Below, in pieces: positions 63,933-64,000 of a DNA stretch of 64,000 bases. A model generated the notes under the pieces. That model saw only the letters and a list, made by a program, of their open reading frames with translations, was not told the DNA's origin and did not search any database. The stretch spans positions 434,001-498,000 of the forward strand of contig NZ_SMTF01000001.1 in assembly GCF_004357985.1 (NCBI RefSeq). The letters run 5' to 3'. A program made the position numbers and the translations under genes. The first letter of the stretch is position 1. Each line of letters opens with the position of its first letter. Source of the DNA: Luteimonas aestuarii. Lineage in GTDB: Bacteria > Pseudomonadota > Gammaproteobacteria > Xanthomonadales > Xanthomonadaceae.

Positions 63933-64000
63933 TTCGGCTTCCGGGCAAGGCAGTCACGCGACATCGCGTCGCCTCCGTTATGGGGCTATCGCGACAAGGA

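Overview
The window looks like a chromosomal segment of a high-GC gammaproteobacterium of the Xanthomonadaceae/Lysobacteraceae (Xanthomonas, Lysobacter, Luteimonas or Pseudoxanthomonas type). The reasons are the gene content and order (xcs-like type II secretion operon; pstSCAB-phoU behind a phosphate-porin gene; a XylR/xyl-box xylan cluster; the block methyltransferase-rnhA-dnaQ opposite gloB-mltD-fabI; tRNA-Asp, tRNA-Val and HU beside lon) and the strong GC3 bias. I see no phage, insertion sequence, integron, rRNA operon or CRISPR array. Genus and species cannot be fixed from the sequence alone.

Layout. (1) 1-9641: a tightly overlapping type II secretion operon, gspC (3' end only) to gspM, with no gspN after gspM. 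(2) 9646-16145: phosphate acquisition. A phosphate-selective porin gene is divergent from pstS-pstC-pstA-pstB-phoU. Pho-box-like direct repeats lie before both transcripts, an orphan intrinsic terminator lies between them, and two strong hairpins separate pstS from pstC. (3) 16195-22346: housekeeping genes: RNase T, a lysine/alanine-rich histone-H1-like protein, a guanidinium exporter under a guanidine-II (mini-ykkC) riboswitch, a small membrane protein, rlmB, rnr and tRNA-Leu(CAG).

(4) 22389-45994: a 23-kb glucuronoarabinoxylan and xylose utilisation locus. It holds a GH10 xylanase lipoprotein, GH67 alpha-glucuronidase, a CE20-like acetylesterase, two GH43 enzymes, a GH3 with PA14, GH51 arabinofuranosidase, an aldose epimerase, a lactonase, a GPH symporter, a XylE-type symporter, xylA, xylB and a LacI-type regulator (XylR). 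Four TAGCGCTA palindromes (xyl boxes) sit in the two main control regions, before xylB and between the GPH symporter and xyn10. The inferred flow is: extracellular or surface xylanase releases decorated oligomers; periplasmic GH67, esterase, GH51, GH43 and GH3 strip and shorten them; the two symporters import products; cytosolic GH43, epimerase, XylA and XylB feed xylulose-5-phosphate to the pentose phosphate pathway. No TonB-dependent receptor and no glucuronate catabolic gene is present in the window.

(5) 46192-64000: housekeeping genes: a small DUF2188-like protein, parC, tpm, a bacterioferritin without the usual haem-ligand methionine, a penicillin-amidase-family acylase interrupted in frame by a palindrome next to its catalytic serine, a PP2C phosphatase, dnaQ, rnhA, a methyltransferase, gloB, an MltD-like transglycosylase, fabI, ppiD, tRNA-Asp and tRNA-Val, HU and lon.

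Nothing here is a wholly unknown multi-gene system. The most unusual items are the in-frame palindromes in the acylase and GH3 genes, a small gene broken by several frameshifts at 27533-27884, the possible small RNA between the porin and pstS, and the riboswitch-controlled exporter.
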